A stretch of DNA of 64,000 nt from an uncultured Prevotellaceae bacterium (GTDB lineage: Bacteria; Bacteroidota; Bacteroidia; Bacteroidales; Muribaculaceae): NCBI GenBank assembly GCA_946409635.1, contig CAMJXD010000001.1, forward strand, positions 62,001 through 126,000, read 5' to 3'. Each line of letters starts with the position of its first letter. Position 1 is the first letter of the stretch. A program made the position numbers and the translations under genes. Shown in pieces: positions 1 through 9,000 of the stretch. The notes under the pieces were generated by a model. The model did not search any database and was not told the origin of the DNA. It saw only the letters and a program-made list of their open reading frames with translations.

Positions 1-2
1 CC

Positions 3-647
3 AACAAGCGTGTCAACGCCGGCTTGTTGACCTACCCCACGCTCATGGCCGTCGACATCCTCATCCAGCGGGCCGACTTTGTGCCCGTGGGCAAGGACCA
101 GGAGCAGCACTTGGAGCTCACGCGCCGCTTTGCCCGCCGCTTCAACTCGTTCTACAAGACCGAATACTTCAACGAGCCGCAGAATTTCAACTTCGGCAGC
201 GCGCCCGTCAAGGTGCCTGGTCTGGACGGCAGCGGCAAGATGGGCAAGAGCGAGGGCAACTGCATCTACCTGGTCGACGACGAGAAGACCATCCGCAAGA
301 AGGTCATGAGAGCCGTCACCGATGGCGGACCCACCGAGCCCAATCAGCCCATGGCCGAACCCGTGCAGAACCTCTTCACCATCCTCAAGCTCGTCGGCTC
401 GCCCGACAAGGTGGAATTCTTCACCCAGGCCTATAACGACTGCTCCATCCGCTACGGCGACCTCAAGAAGGAGATTGCCGAGGACATCGTGGCCATGACG
501 ACACCCATCCGCGAGCGCATCCTCGACATCGAGAACGACAGCGCCTATCTGCACCGCGTGCTCGAGATGGGTGCCGAGCGTGCACGCGCACGTGCCGGCA
601 AGACCCTGGCCGACGTCCGCCAGATCATGGGCATCACCAAGTTCTAG
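3..647 (+). CDS. trpS: Tryptophan--tRNA ligase, C-terminal part (5' end outside window)
   Basis: Class I aminoacyl-tRNA synthetase that charges tRNA-Trp in the cytosol. About 214 C-terminal residues are visible; the reading frame is open from base 3, so the N-terminal HIGH region lies off the window. The stretch YPTLMAVDIL followed by VPVGKDQEQHLELTRRFA is the conserved Trp-binding and dimer region that separates TrpRS from TyrRS. The KMSKS loop is present as KMGKS (bases 237-251). The last helices end at a TAG stop at 645-647. A 9-bp tandem repeat starts five bases after the stop. The in-frame TTG at 24 is not a real start. Identity is secure; only completeness is limited. Confidence 0.95.
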   Translation, partial: NKRVNAGLLTYPTLMAVDILIQRADFVPVGKDQEQHLELTRRFARRFNSFYKTEYFNEPQNFNFGSAPVKVPGLDGSGKMGKSEGNCIYLVDDEKTIRKKVMRAVTDGGPTEPNQPMAEPVQNLFTILKLVGSPDKVEFFTQAYNDCSIRYGDLKKEIAEDIVAMTTPIRERILDIENDSAYLHRVLEMGAERARARAGKTLADVRQIMGITKF

Positions 648-652
648 CAATT

Positions 653-715
653 CCTTAAAGACCTTAAAGACCCTAAGGTCCTTAAAGTCGTTAAGGTCAT
701 TAAGGACTTTAAAAG
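653..715. repeat. Seven-unit imperfect 9-bp tandem repeat between trpS and the next gene
   Basis: Seven consecutive 9-bp units of the type CCTTAAAGA (653, 662, 671, 680, 689, 698, 707), with variants such as CCCTAAGGT and CATTAAGGA. They begin five bases after the trpS stop and end five bases before the next ATG (721). Because 9 is a multiple of 3 the array is an open frame, encoding a period-3 Leu-Lys/Arg-Ser/Thr string, which artificially lengthens the downstream reading frame. Confidence 0.85.
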
Positions 716-720
716 AAAAG

Positions 721-1431
721 ATGAAAGGCTATATCGAGGACCGTGAGTTCGGAAAGATATATGTGGAACTGCGCCGAGGCATGACCTCGGTGCGGTTCAC
801 TTATCATGCCGACGGCCACCTGCTCATGCGGGCACCACTGGGCGTCTCGGTCACCGACCTGCAGCGCATGGTGGACATCAACCGCGAGCAGCTGCAACGG
901 TTGCAACGCCCCGATGTCCCCGAGATGCATTTCGGACAGACCATCGACTGCTTTGGCTGCAAGGTAGTGATTACTACAGGCGAGAAGCGGCCAGGCTACG
1001 TCAGCACCAAGTGGCAAGACCGCACCTTGATTGTCAAGGCCCATGAGAGCATCGACTTGACCACCGTCGATGGCAAGCAATTTGTTTCAGACATCATCAG
1101 CCGGGCCATGGAGTATCAGGCAGTGCAAGTGCTGCTGCCCTATGCACGGCAGGTAGCCGACAGCCTCGGACTCATGCCCGCCGGATTTGAGGTGGGCCGA
1201 GGCATGCGCAAACTGGGCCACTGCACGACCAAACGCGTCATCCAGCTCTCCCGCAACCTCATGTTTTACCCCCAAGAACTAGTGCATTACATCATCTGCC
1301 ACGAGCTGGCCCACTTGACCCACATGAACCACTCGCCCCAATTCTACGCCCTGTGCGACCAGTACACCGGCGGCCACGAGAAGGAACTGGAGCAACAATT
1401 GCGCAACTTCCGCTTCCCCATCCTCAAATAG
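721..1431 (+). CDS. YgjP/SprT-like zinc metallopeptidase domain protein (DUF45)
   Basis: Predicted cytosolic metal-dependent hydrolase of 236 residues, close to the usual YgjP-like length. The C-terminal third carries the zinc-site helix HELAHLTHMNHSPQF (His194, Glu195, His198, with His204 as the likely third ligand), typical of the DUF45/M48-like group. The N-terminal half is the beta-rich part usual for this family. I chose the ATG at 721 because the frame upstream is only the translated 9-bp tandem repeat. The substrate of this family is unknown. It follows trpS with 73 bases between, and is convergent with the DUF2027 gene. Confidence 0.85.
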   Translation: MKGYIEDREFGKIYVELRRGMTSVRFTYHADGHLLMRAPLGVSVTDLQRMVDINREQLQRLQRPDVPEMHFGQTIDCFGCKVVITTGEKRPGYVSTKWQDRTLIVKAHESIDLTTVDGKQFVSDIISRAMEYQAVQVLLPYARQVADSLGLMPAGFEVGRGMRKLGHCTTKRVIQLSRNLMFYPQELVHYIICHELAHLTHMNHSPQFYALCDQYTGGHEKELEQQLRNFRFPILK

Positions 1432-1465
1432 CGCCATTTCTTCTCAAACAACCCACTTCTCTTTC

Positions 1466-1534
1466 AAACAACATTGAACAACAATCATTTTAAATAATTG
1501 TTGTTCAAGTTGTTTATCGTTGTTCAAGTTGTTT
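1466..1534. terminator. Bidirectional hairpin with a repeated right arm
   Basis: Lies between two convergent genes. TTGAACAACAAT (1474-1485) pairs perfectly with ATTGTTGTTCAA (1497-1508). Allowing one bulged A at 1473, AAACAAC (1466-1472) continues the pairing with GTTGTTT (1509-1515), giving about 19 bp with an 11-nt AT-rich loop. The right arm GTTGTTCAAGTTGTTT is repeated at 1519-1534, so an alternative hairpin is possible. Confidence 0.7.
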
Positions 1535-1548
1535 GATAAGGGGAGGCG

Positions 1549-2625
1549 TCAGTGGATGGTGACCTGGGTGGCGCCGAAACCGTACTCGCGGAAGCTGGCG
1601 TCCTGGGCGGTGCAGCGCGGATAGCGGCGCTTGAGCTCGCTCAGCAGGTGCTGGCGCAACTTGCCCTCGCCCTTTCCGTGGATAAAGACGATGCGCTGCC
1701 CGTGCTTGTTCAGGTTGGCGTCCATCACTTCACGGAACTTGTCCATCTGGTACTCGAGGATGGCTCCTGGGGTCATGCCGTTGAGGTTGTCGAGCAGCGA
1801 GGTGATGTGCAGGTCTTGCACGATGATGCCGTTGTTGTCGGTTTTCTTTTGCACGGGTTTGCGCTGCGGGCGGTCAAGGCGTTTTTTCTCCTTCATGGCT
1901 CGCTCGAGCTCGCCGCTGTCGATGCGCATCATGCGCGCCGGCCGGTCGTTGGTAACGATTTCTACGGCAATCACCGGCACGTCAAAGTAGGGGTTCTCGT
2001 GGAAGCAATGCAGCTTGTAGAACTTGGTCACGTCGAGGCGCTGTTCGATGAGGGCAGGATTCTTGAGCTTGAAGCCCTTGCCCTGCTTGAAGGCGACATA
2101 CTGCACGGCGATGTGCGTCATGTCGTTGAGGTCATCGTGGCCAAATTCCTCGAGTTGCACCTGGATATTGGGCTCCACAATACCATGGTAGCGGGTCTTC
2201 CACTCGCCGTCCCCGTCGCCGCGGGTCATGTAGGTGAAATACAGGAAATAGTTGGAGTCGTTGACCAGCGAAGCATAGAACGTGGTGGTGTTCAGGTGCT
2301 TGATCTCGCGGGCCTCATAGCCCAGCACGACGTTGAGCACCTCGCCCTCGGGGGTCTCCTCGATGGGCAGGGTGGGCTCGGGAGCGGGTTGGGGCCTGGG
2401 AGCGGGCTTGTCGGGCTCCACCTGGCGGGTGCGGATGTCGAGCGGTCGCTCATAGGCCGACGCCTTGGTTCCCGCTTGTCCCACCACGACCAGTTCCTTC
2501 TCGAGCGCGGGGCGCTCAAAACCGTCCTGATCTTCCACATAGACGGTCTTGCCGTCAATTCTGGACACTCTGCCGCCTCCCACATCGTTGAGGAAGCGCA
2601 CGATATCGTTAATCTTTACATTCAT
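1549..2625 (-). CDS. DUF2027 family protein with C-terminal Smr domain
   Basis: 358-residue cytosolic protein of a family found in Bacteroidota. The N-terminus (MNVKINDIVRFLNDVGGG) resembles a small beta-barrel like that of MutS2-associated proteins, a proline-rich linker lies near residues 80-100, the DUF2027 core is in the middle, and the C-terminal ~85 residues form an Smr domain with the sequence VFIHGKGEGKLR. Smr domains of the MutS2 type bind or cut nucleic acid; the role here is inferred only. I use the ATG at 2625 rather than an upstream in-frame start at 2670 because the extra 15 residues overlap the promoter-like -7 box at 2648-2655 and are not family-like. Confidence 0.85.
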   Translation of the reverse strand: MNVKINDIVRFLNDVGGGRVSRIDGKTVYVEDQDGFERPALEKELVVVGQAGTKASAYERPLDIRTRQVEPDKPAPRPQPAPEPTLPIEETPEGEVLNVVLGYEAREIKHLNTTTFYASLVNDSNYFLYFTYMTRGDGDGEWKTRYHGIVEPNIQVQLEEFGHDDLNDMTHIAVQYVAFKQGKGFKLKNPALIEQRLDVTKFYKLHCFHENPYFDVPVIAVEIVTNDRPARMMRIDSGELERAMKEKKRLDRPQRKPVQKKTDNNGIIVQDLHITSLLDNLNGMTPGAILEYQMDKFREVMDANLNKHGQRIVFIHGKGEGKLRQHLLSELKRRYPRCTAQDASFREYGFGATQVTIH

Positions 2626-2647
2626 GATGATTCGTTTTTTTAGGCTG

Positions 2648-2655
2648 CAAAGGTA
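2648..2655 (-). promoter_or_regulatory. Candidate -7 box of the DUF2027 gene
   Basis: Reads TACCTTTG on the minus strand, matching the Bacteroidota -7 consensus TAnnTTTG, 23 bases before the chosen ATG. The nearest TTTG (CAAA at 2679-2682 on plus) is 23 bases away, slightly longer than the usual 19-21. Confidence 0.5.
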
Positions 2656-2681
2656 CAAAAAATCCCTCACCTTTATCCCAA

Positions 2682-2740
2682 AAACAACTGAATCATCTGA
2701 TATTTCCGAGAATCAGAGCAATCAGATGATACAGTTGTTT
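2682..2740 (-). terminator. Long hairpin downstream of cydB
   Basis: AAACAACTG (2682-2690) and ATCATCTGA (2692-2700) pair with TCAGATGAT (2722-2730) and CAGTTGTTT (2732-2740): 18 bp interrupted by one A-A mismatch, with a 21-nt loop. It sits 16 bases past the cydB stop and just upstream of the DUF2027 promoter, so it probably ends the cyd transcript. Confidence 0.65.
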
Positions 2741-2756
2741 AAAACGATCGGTAAGA

Positions 2757-3896
2757 TCAATACTTGTGGTCGGTCGCGTTAAGTTCGTCGCTGGTGAGTT
2801 TCTTGCGGTCCATCTTATACCAGCAGTAGGCGATATAGGCCAGCACAAAGGGCACGAGGATGCTCACCACACTCATCACGGTGAGGGTAAACTCGCTCGA
2901 CGAACTGTTGCGCAGCGTGAGCGAGCTCTGAACGTCGAGCAGCGAGGGCAGGTAGGCCGTGTTGTTGTAGCCCACAACCCAGAACAGCGTCATCACCACC
3001 AGCACGGTGCCGATGCCTGCGGGCCAGATGCCCTGACGATAGTCACCTTTCACGAGCGTTTTGCCTACGCCCAGCAGCACCATCACCACACCCAGCAGCA
3101 GGATCACCAGTGCCCACCACATGGCCAGGTAGTTGTGCAGGTACTTGTAAGCCTCCCAGTGGGCATTGCCGCCGTCGTCATAGGCCACGCCAGGCGACGC
3201 CAGGATAACCACCACCACAGCGACAAACAGGGGAACAAACACGCCGGCATTGATCAGCAGCAGGTGGCGCTGACTCTTGTTCACCGCCTCGTCGTCGATG
3301 TTGTTGATAAAGTAGAGCGACGCCAGCGTGCGCGCCAGGAAGAACACCATCACGCCAAACAGCAGGCATTTCCAGTTGGCAATGGCCTCAAGGCCATGGC
3401 CTGGGCCCCACTGTGAGATGCTCGACGCCTCCACATTCAGGATGTTGCTCTTGGTCACCGTGAACTCGGCACCAAAGAACATCGTCGCCACGGCCACGCC
3501 CAGCAGCACGGGGCCCACGATGCCGTTGATCAACAGCAGCGTGTCGTAGAACCGCGAGCCGTAGATGTTGCCGGGTTTGGAACGGTACTCATAGCTGATA
3601 GCCTGGATCACAAAGCTGAACAATATGAGCATCCACAGCCAGTAGGCACCGCCGAAACTCGTGCTGTAGAACAGCGGGAACGAGGCAAAGAAGGCCCCGC
3701 CGAAGGTTACCAGCGTCGTGTAGGTCAATTCCCACTTGCGGCCCATCGAGTTGATGAGCAATGCGCGCCCCGCTGGCTTGGCATAGTGGATGAGCATCGA
3801 CTGGCCGCCCTGCACCATGAGCAGGAACACCAGCAACGCGCCCAGCACCGACATGATGAGCCACCAGTAATTCTGTAACAGATTGTATGTTGTCAT
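2757..3896 (-). CDS. cydB: Cytochrome bd ubiquinol/menaquinol oxidase subunit II
   Basis: Inner-membrane subunit of the bd-type terminal oxidase, which reduces oxygen to water using quinol without proton pumping. 379 residues, the usual CydB length, with about eight or nine hydrophobic segments spread over the protein; the start MTTYNLLQNYWWLIMSVLG and the segment FLLMVQGGQSML are family-like. It lies 18 bases downstream of cydA on the same strand and is surely cotranscribed. In anaerobic Bacteroidales this oxidase supports growth at very low oxygen and protects against oxygen stress. No odd features seen. Confidence 0.95.
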   Translation of the reverse strand: MTTYNLLQNYWWLIMSVLGALLVFLLMVQGGQSMLIHYAKPAGRALLINSMGRKWELTYTTLVTFGGAFFASFPLFYSTSFGGAYWLWMLILFSFVIQAISYEYRSKPGNIYGSRFYDTLLLINGIVGPVLLGVAVATMFFGAEFTVTKSNILNVEASSISQWGPGHGLEAIANWKCLLFGVMVFFLARTLASLYFINNIDDEAVNKSQRHLLLINAGVFVPLFVAVVVVILASPGVAYDDGGNAHWEAYKYLHNYLAMWWALVILLLGVVMVLLGVGKTLVKGDYRQGIWPAGIGTVLVVMTLFWVVGYNNTAYLPSLLDVQSSLTLRNSSSSEFTLTVMSVVSILVPFVLAYIAYCWYKMDRKKLTSDELNATDHKY

Positions 3897-3914
3897 GACT
3901 TGGTTCCTCCTTCC

Positions 3915-5492
3915 TTAATCGTTAACGGTGTCTAAATCGGTCTGCGACTTCTTGGATATCTGCTTGCAGATGATGCCGATGTCGGCAATCAGCAGGGCCG
4001 TGAACACCACGGCAAAGATCCAGAAGGTCACCTGAACATAGCTTGCGCTCAGGTCGCTGATGGCCACCTTGTTGGGCATCAGGTCCTGGATAGTCCACGG
4101 CTGGCGTCCCACCTCGGCGACAATCCAGCCGCTGGCGCTGCACAGATAGGTCAGCGGTACGGTGACGATGGCTAGCAGGTGCCACCACTTGGCCCATTTG
4201 GCCTTGGCCAGAATCTGCGGCTTGTAGACAAACAGCAGAGCCACAAGCAGGAACACCAGCAGGTAGCCGCCCACGGTAACCATGAAGTGGAAGGTGTAGA
4301 ACGTCAACGGCACGTGGGGGATGGCCTCCTCGGGCTTGTCGAGATAGGCATAGCCGAAGTTCTTGAAATCGGCATTGATGGCCGTCTTCAGGCTGTCCTG
4401 CAGCACGGTGTTGCCGCTGTTCATCGCCGAGCCATACTGCGAGAGCATCTCCTGCAACCGCTTGCCGCGTTCCATGCGCTCACTGTAAGATACTGTATTG
4501 ATTACGTTGCCATCGTTGTCATAGTTCTTGCCCTCGATGATGTCCTCGATGCCAGGCACAAAGGCATGGAAATCGTGCGTTGCCAGGAACGACAGGCCAT
4601 AGGGGATGCTGATGTCAAACAGATAGGGATCCTGTCCGTCAAAGGCCTGCTTGCCGGGATTCAGGATGCCAAAGGCCACGATCGACTGCTCGTGGTTGCC
4701 CTTGTACAGTCCCTCCATGGCGGCCAGCTTCATGGGCTGGTACTTGGCCACGGTCACGGCACTCGTGTCGCCGGTGACAATTGTCAGCACGATGCCTATC
4801 ACGCCCACCCAGGCGCCCACCTTCAGGCTGCGCCAGCAGTGGTCCAGGTTGCGCTTCTTGAGCATCATCCAGCCACACACGCCGCACACAAACACGCCGC
4901 CCAGCGTCCAGGCACTCAGCACCGTGTGCAGGAACTTGCTCACCGCCATCGGCGACAGCGCCACGGCGGCAAAGCTCGTCATCTCGTTGCGCATCGTCGC
5001 GGGGTTGAACTCGCAGCCCGTGGGATACTGCATCCACGCGTTGGCAACCAGAATCCACAGGGCCGACAGGCACGCGCCTATCGCCGTCAGCCACGTCGAG
5101 GCCAGGTGGAACTTGGGGCTCACCTTCTTCCAGCCGAAGAACATCACGGCGATAAACGTCGACTCCATGAAGAAGGCCAGGATGCCCTCAACAGCCAGCG
5201 GAGCCCCAAAGATGTCGCCCACAAACCAGCTGTAATTGGACCAGTTGGTGCCGAACTCAAACTCCAGGATGATGCCCGTAGCGACACCGATGGCAAAGTT
5301 CACCCCGAAGATCGTCATCCAGAACTTGGTCGTCGCCAGCCACTTCTCGCTCTTGGTCTTGTAGTATATCGTCTCCATGACGGCAACGATGATGCCCAAG
5401 CCCAGCGTCAACGGCACGAACAGCCAATGGTAGATAGCCGTCAGGGCAAACTGGGCCCGCGACCAGTCAACAACATTGATTAATTCTTCCAT
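3915..5492 (-). CDS. cydA: Cytochrome bd ubiquinol/menaquinol oxidase subunit I
   Basis: Haem-bearing and quinol-binding subunit of cytochrome bd, 525 residues, close to the 522 of E. coli CydA. The N-terminal membrane helix contains RAQFALTAIYHWLFVPLTLG with the conserved haem-ligand His near residue 22, and the C-terminal region has the signature GRQPW. The periplasmic quinol loop (about residues 250-380) includes the segment FHAFVPGIEDIIEG. It precedes cydB by 18 bases and follows the DUF4492 gene, an arrangement common in Bacteroidota. Very secure assignment. Confidence 0.97.
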   Translation of the reverse strand: MEELINVVDWSRAQFALTAIYHWLFVPLTLGLGIIVAVMETIYYKTKSEKWLATTKFWMTIFGVNFAIGVATGIILEFEFGTNWSNYSWFVGDIFGAPLAVEGILAFFMESTFIAVMFFGWKKVSPKFHLASTWLTAIGACLSALWILVANAWMQYPTGCEFNPATMRNEMTSFAAVALSPMAVSKFLHTVLSAWTLGGVFVCGVCGWMMLKKRNLDHCWRSLKVGAWVGVIGIVLTIVTGDTSAVTVAKYQPMKLAAMEGLYKGNHEQSIVAFGILNPGKQAFDGQDPYLFDISIPYGLSFLATHDFHAFVPGIEDIIEGKNYDNDGNVINTVSYSERMERGKRLQEMLSQYGSAMNSGNTVLQDSLKTAINADFKNFGYAYLDKPEEAIPHVPLTFYTFHFMVTVGGYLLVFLLVALLFVYKPQILAKAKWAKWWHLLAIVTVPLTYLCSASGWIVAEVGRQPWTIQDLMPNKVAISDLSASYVQVTFWIFAVVFTALLIADIGIICKQISKKSQTDLDTVND

Positions 5493-5596
5493 AACAGTTT
5501 CGGTTTTTTATAGTGTTGATTCGTGTTAGTATCTTGATAACGAACCGCGGCACGGCTTGAGCGTTCAGCCAGCGTGGCATCACTCTCGGCAGCGCA

Positions 5597-5830
5597 CTAG
5601 TCGTCGGTCAACTGATGACGCACATACTCCGATTTTTCCTGATCACTGTCACACTTGGAACTCAGGAAGTCGGGAAAGAAGATCATCTTGATGATGATAA
5701 AGAATATGAACAGCTTGATGCCTATGATGAGCCACAGCGTCTTGCCCACAGTCATGCTGCGGAATCCATCATAATACAGGTGGAACACGCGGGACCACAG
5801 TCCTGGCTTCTTGTCTTCATCGGCATTCAT
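5597..5830 (-). CDS. DUF4492 small membrane protein, cyd-operon associated
   Basis: 77-residue protein with one central hydrophobic segment (about residues 30-53, LWLIIGIKLFIFFIIIKMIF) between a polar N-terminus and an acidic, charged tail. The motif YYDGFRSMT before the helix is the DUF4492 hallmark. Genes of this family sit directly upstream of cydA in many Bacteroidota, so it may be an accessory or assembly subunit of the bd oxidase, similar in size class to CydX but unrelated in sequence. That role is inference. A clear promoter lies 34-64 bases upstream, so it is the first gene of the cyd operon. Confidence 0.85.
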   Translation of the reverse strand: MNADEDKKPGLWSRVFHLYYDGFRSMTVGKTLWLIIGIKLFIFFIIIKMIFFPDFLSSKCDSDQEKSEYVRHQLTDD

Positions 5831-5863
5831 GGGTGGAGATCATTTTGAGCGTTAATCAAATCA

Positions 5864-5894
5864 CAAAGTTAATGAAAAAAAATCATCAGGCAAA
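5864..5894 (-). promoter_or_regulatory. Promoter of DUF4492-cydA-cydB
   Basis: On the minus strand: TTTG (5891-5894), a 19-base spacer, then TAACTTTG (5864-5871). This is an exact match to the Bacteroidota housekeeping consensus TTTG-N19-21-TAnnTTTG, placed just upstream of the DUF4492 start. Confidence 0.8.
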
Positions 5895-5949
5895 CATTTC
5901 GCTCAAAAATGTCACATTTTTACTTTAAACCGACATAAAAAAAGCTTTT

Positions 5950-5983
5950 ATTGGTACATTTTCAATAATATTGATTATATTTG
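5950..5983 (+). promoter_or_regulatory. Promoter of the first BspA-like gene
   Basis: TATATTTG (5976-5983) matches the -7 consensus. ATTG (5950-5953) is a weak -33 with a 22-base spacer. The ATG is at 6036, leaving a leader of about 45 bases. Confidence 0.6.
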
Positions 5984-6035
5984 CGCTATCGTTACCTACT
6001 CAAGCTATTATTCACCTCTTAAAAAATACAGGATT

Positions 6036-9000
6036 ATGAACAGAATGACTTTCTTCAAATCTCTGGCAGCAATGCTTGCCTGCCTGATGGCTTTTCATGC
6101 CAGTGCCTACGACTTTGAGCAAGATGGCATCTACTATCAGATTGGTAGCAGCGGTACTTCGGCGCTTGTAACCTACAAGGACACCAACTACAACAGTTAC
6201 AGCGGCACCGTGATTATCCCGGAATCGGTTACCTACAATGGCAACACCTACCGTGTGGTGCAGATCAACCCCTATGCATTCAAGAACTCCACAGAACTCA
6301 AGCGGGTGGTCATCCCCAACTCGGTCTCCTACGTGATGAACTATGCCTTCCAGGGCTGCACGGGACTCACCAACATCACCTTGCCTGAGAACTTTTACAC
6401 CTGCTACAGCTACGCCTTTGACGGTTGCACCAACCTCAAGTCGGTCATCTGCCTGATGCAGTCGCCCGTATCGTGGAACGCGACCAACTTTCCAGCCTCG
6501 GTTCTTCAAAACGCGACCCTCTATGTTCCCAAGGGACGCAAGAGCACCTATCAGGCCAACACGGGGTGTCTGGGTTCGTTCACCAATATCGAGGAAATCT
6601 CCTGCGACTTTGTCCAGGACGCCATTTTCTATAAGGATCTGGGCAACGACCAGGCCGAGGTCACCTATGCAAAACGATTTGCCGAGGATTACAGCGGCGA
6701 TATCACCATTCCCTCGACAGTCACCAACAACGGAACGACCTATACCGTCACCTCGGTCGGCAATGAGGCTTTCTACGACCTTGATCATCTGAATAGCGTG
6801 CAGATTCCCTCCACGGTCAACAAGATTTCAAACTATGCCTTCTATGACTGCACTTGGCTGACCTCGGTCAACATTCCCGAGGGAGTGACATCGATCAATT
6901 ACTGCTCCTTCAGCATGTGCAGCACCCTCAGCAGCATCAACATCCCCAGTTCAGTAACCTGGATAGCCCAGGGCGCTTTCAACTATTGCTACAACTTGAA
7001 CAACATCACCTGCAAGGCACCAGAGCCGCCCGAGTGTGCTGCCGAATCGGCGTTTTATACCGGCACCTATACCTCGGCCACGCTCAACGTGCCCAGCAAT
7101 GCCGTGACCAAGTATCAGGAGGCCGACGTCTGGAAGAAGTTCTCCAACATCACCGGCAAGGATTATGACTTTGCTCTGAACGGCATCTATTATAACATTA
7201 CCAGTACCAGCACGGTCGAGGTCACTTACAAGGACAAGAACTACAATTACTACAGCGGCTCAGTCAGCATCCCATCATCGGTGACCATCGATGGCACGAC
7301 CTACACGGTCACCGGCATCGGAGCTCACGCCTTCCGTCAGTCACCCAATTTAACAGCAGTCTCGATTCCTTCCACCGTCACCTACCTCGGCTACGCGGCT
7401 TTCGTTCAATGCACATCGCTGGCATCCATCTATCTGCCCAATAGCGTCAACTCGATCGATGTATTCTGTTTCCAGAGCTGCACGGCCTTGACCAATGTGC
7501 GCTTATCTCCTTCTATCACCGCCCTGCCCAGGCAGTGCTTCACCTATTGCTCGGCATTACAGACCATAGCTATTCCAGCATCGGTAACCGAGATTGGCCC
7601 ATTTGCCTTCTATGAGTGTTCGGCGCTCACCAACGCCAACCTCGCCCGTGGTGTACAGGTCATCTACCCGTCGGCATTCTCTTACTGCACATCGCTCACC
7701 CAGGTCACCATACCCTCTAGTGTGACCGAAATCATGGGCAACATCTTTAATGGTTGTAGCGCCCTGCAAACTATCTCGGTCAACAGCGCCAACACCCATT
7801 ATCGTGCTATCGACGGCGTCCTCTTCAGCTACGCCGCCGACACCCTCATTGCCTATCCCAACATGCATGCCCAGGTCTACGAGATACCCTCGACAGCGAT
7901 CGCCATCGGTGAGTCAGCCTTTGGAAGCTGCAACAATCTCACCAGTGTGACTATGCCACAGGGGCTCAGGTTCATCGACAACCATGCGTTCACTGCCTGT
8001 GAGAACCTGCAGGAAGCCGTGTTGCCTCAATCGCTGGAGTATATCGGTTACGGTGCTTTCAATGGCTGCTCACAGCTCTCGGCGGTCACGATTCCGGCGG
8101 CGGTCCACTATATCGGTTCGGCGGCGTTTGCCAGCTGCACCAGCCTGTCGGCCATCGATGTCGATCCAGCCAACGCCAATTTCCTCTCGGACCATGGTGT
8201 ACTCTATACCGGCGACGGCCATAAACTCATCCAGTACCCTTGTGCACGACCCGACAAGCACTATTCGGTATTGAACTCGACCGACTCCATCGGCGACCAT
8301 GCCTTTGCCTACTCGACAGCGATTAAATCGGTTTATCTGCCCCAGAGTTTAAAGGACCTCGGCTACCAGCCCTTCGTGGCCACATCGCTTGAGCGTGTCG
8401 TCATCGACGAGGGACTTGAAGTCATTCCGCAGTATGCTTTCTACGATAGCGAATTCCTGCAGTCGGTATACCTGCCCTCGACCATCAAGACAATTGAACC
8501 GATGGCGTTTGTTTACACGTTCTCGCTTTCCGATCTCACCATCGCCGTCAACGGCACCGCACCATCCATCAACGATCAGACTTTCTATGGCGCCGCCTAT
8601 GATACGCCCACACAGTCGTTCAACATCTATGTTCCCTCAGGCATGGCTTCTCAATACAGCGGCAAGGACTCGTGGATGGACCAATACGGCACTTTCCTCA
8701 ATATAGAGCCCCTGGCATCGGGAACGACGTTCACTGTCGATACTCTCAACTATCAGGTTTCTGACAACCTGCTCAACGCCACCCTCACCGGCGTGACATC
8801 CAAGACTTTTAAGGATCCTGGCATCCCGCCCAAGGTGGCTCACCAGGGCAACCTCTGCACCGTCAACATGATCAAGGACCATGCCTTTGCCTACTGCTAC
8901 AGCATGGTGAGGGCCGAGATTCCCTTCACCGTCAACAAGATCGACTCTTATTGCTTCTACGACAGCAGGAACATCAGCAAGTTTATCATGCACGAGGGCC

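Noticed and set aside
571-720. Longer N-terminus for the YgjP-like peptidase
   Set aside because: The extension overlaps trpS in another frame and then translates only the 9-bp tandem repeat; the family begins near the ATG at 721.
4179-5483. 434-codon frame on the plus strand opposite cydA
   Set aside because: His/Gln/Arg-rich composition typical of an antisense shadow in GC-rich coding DNA; cydA on the other strand is certain.
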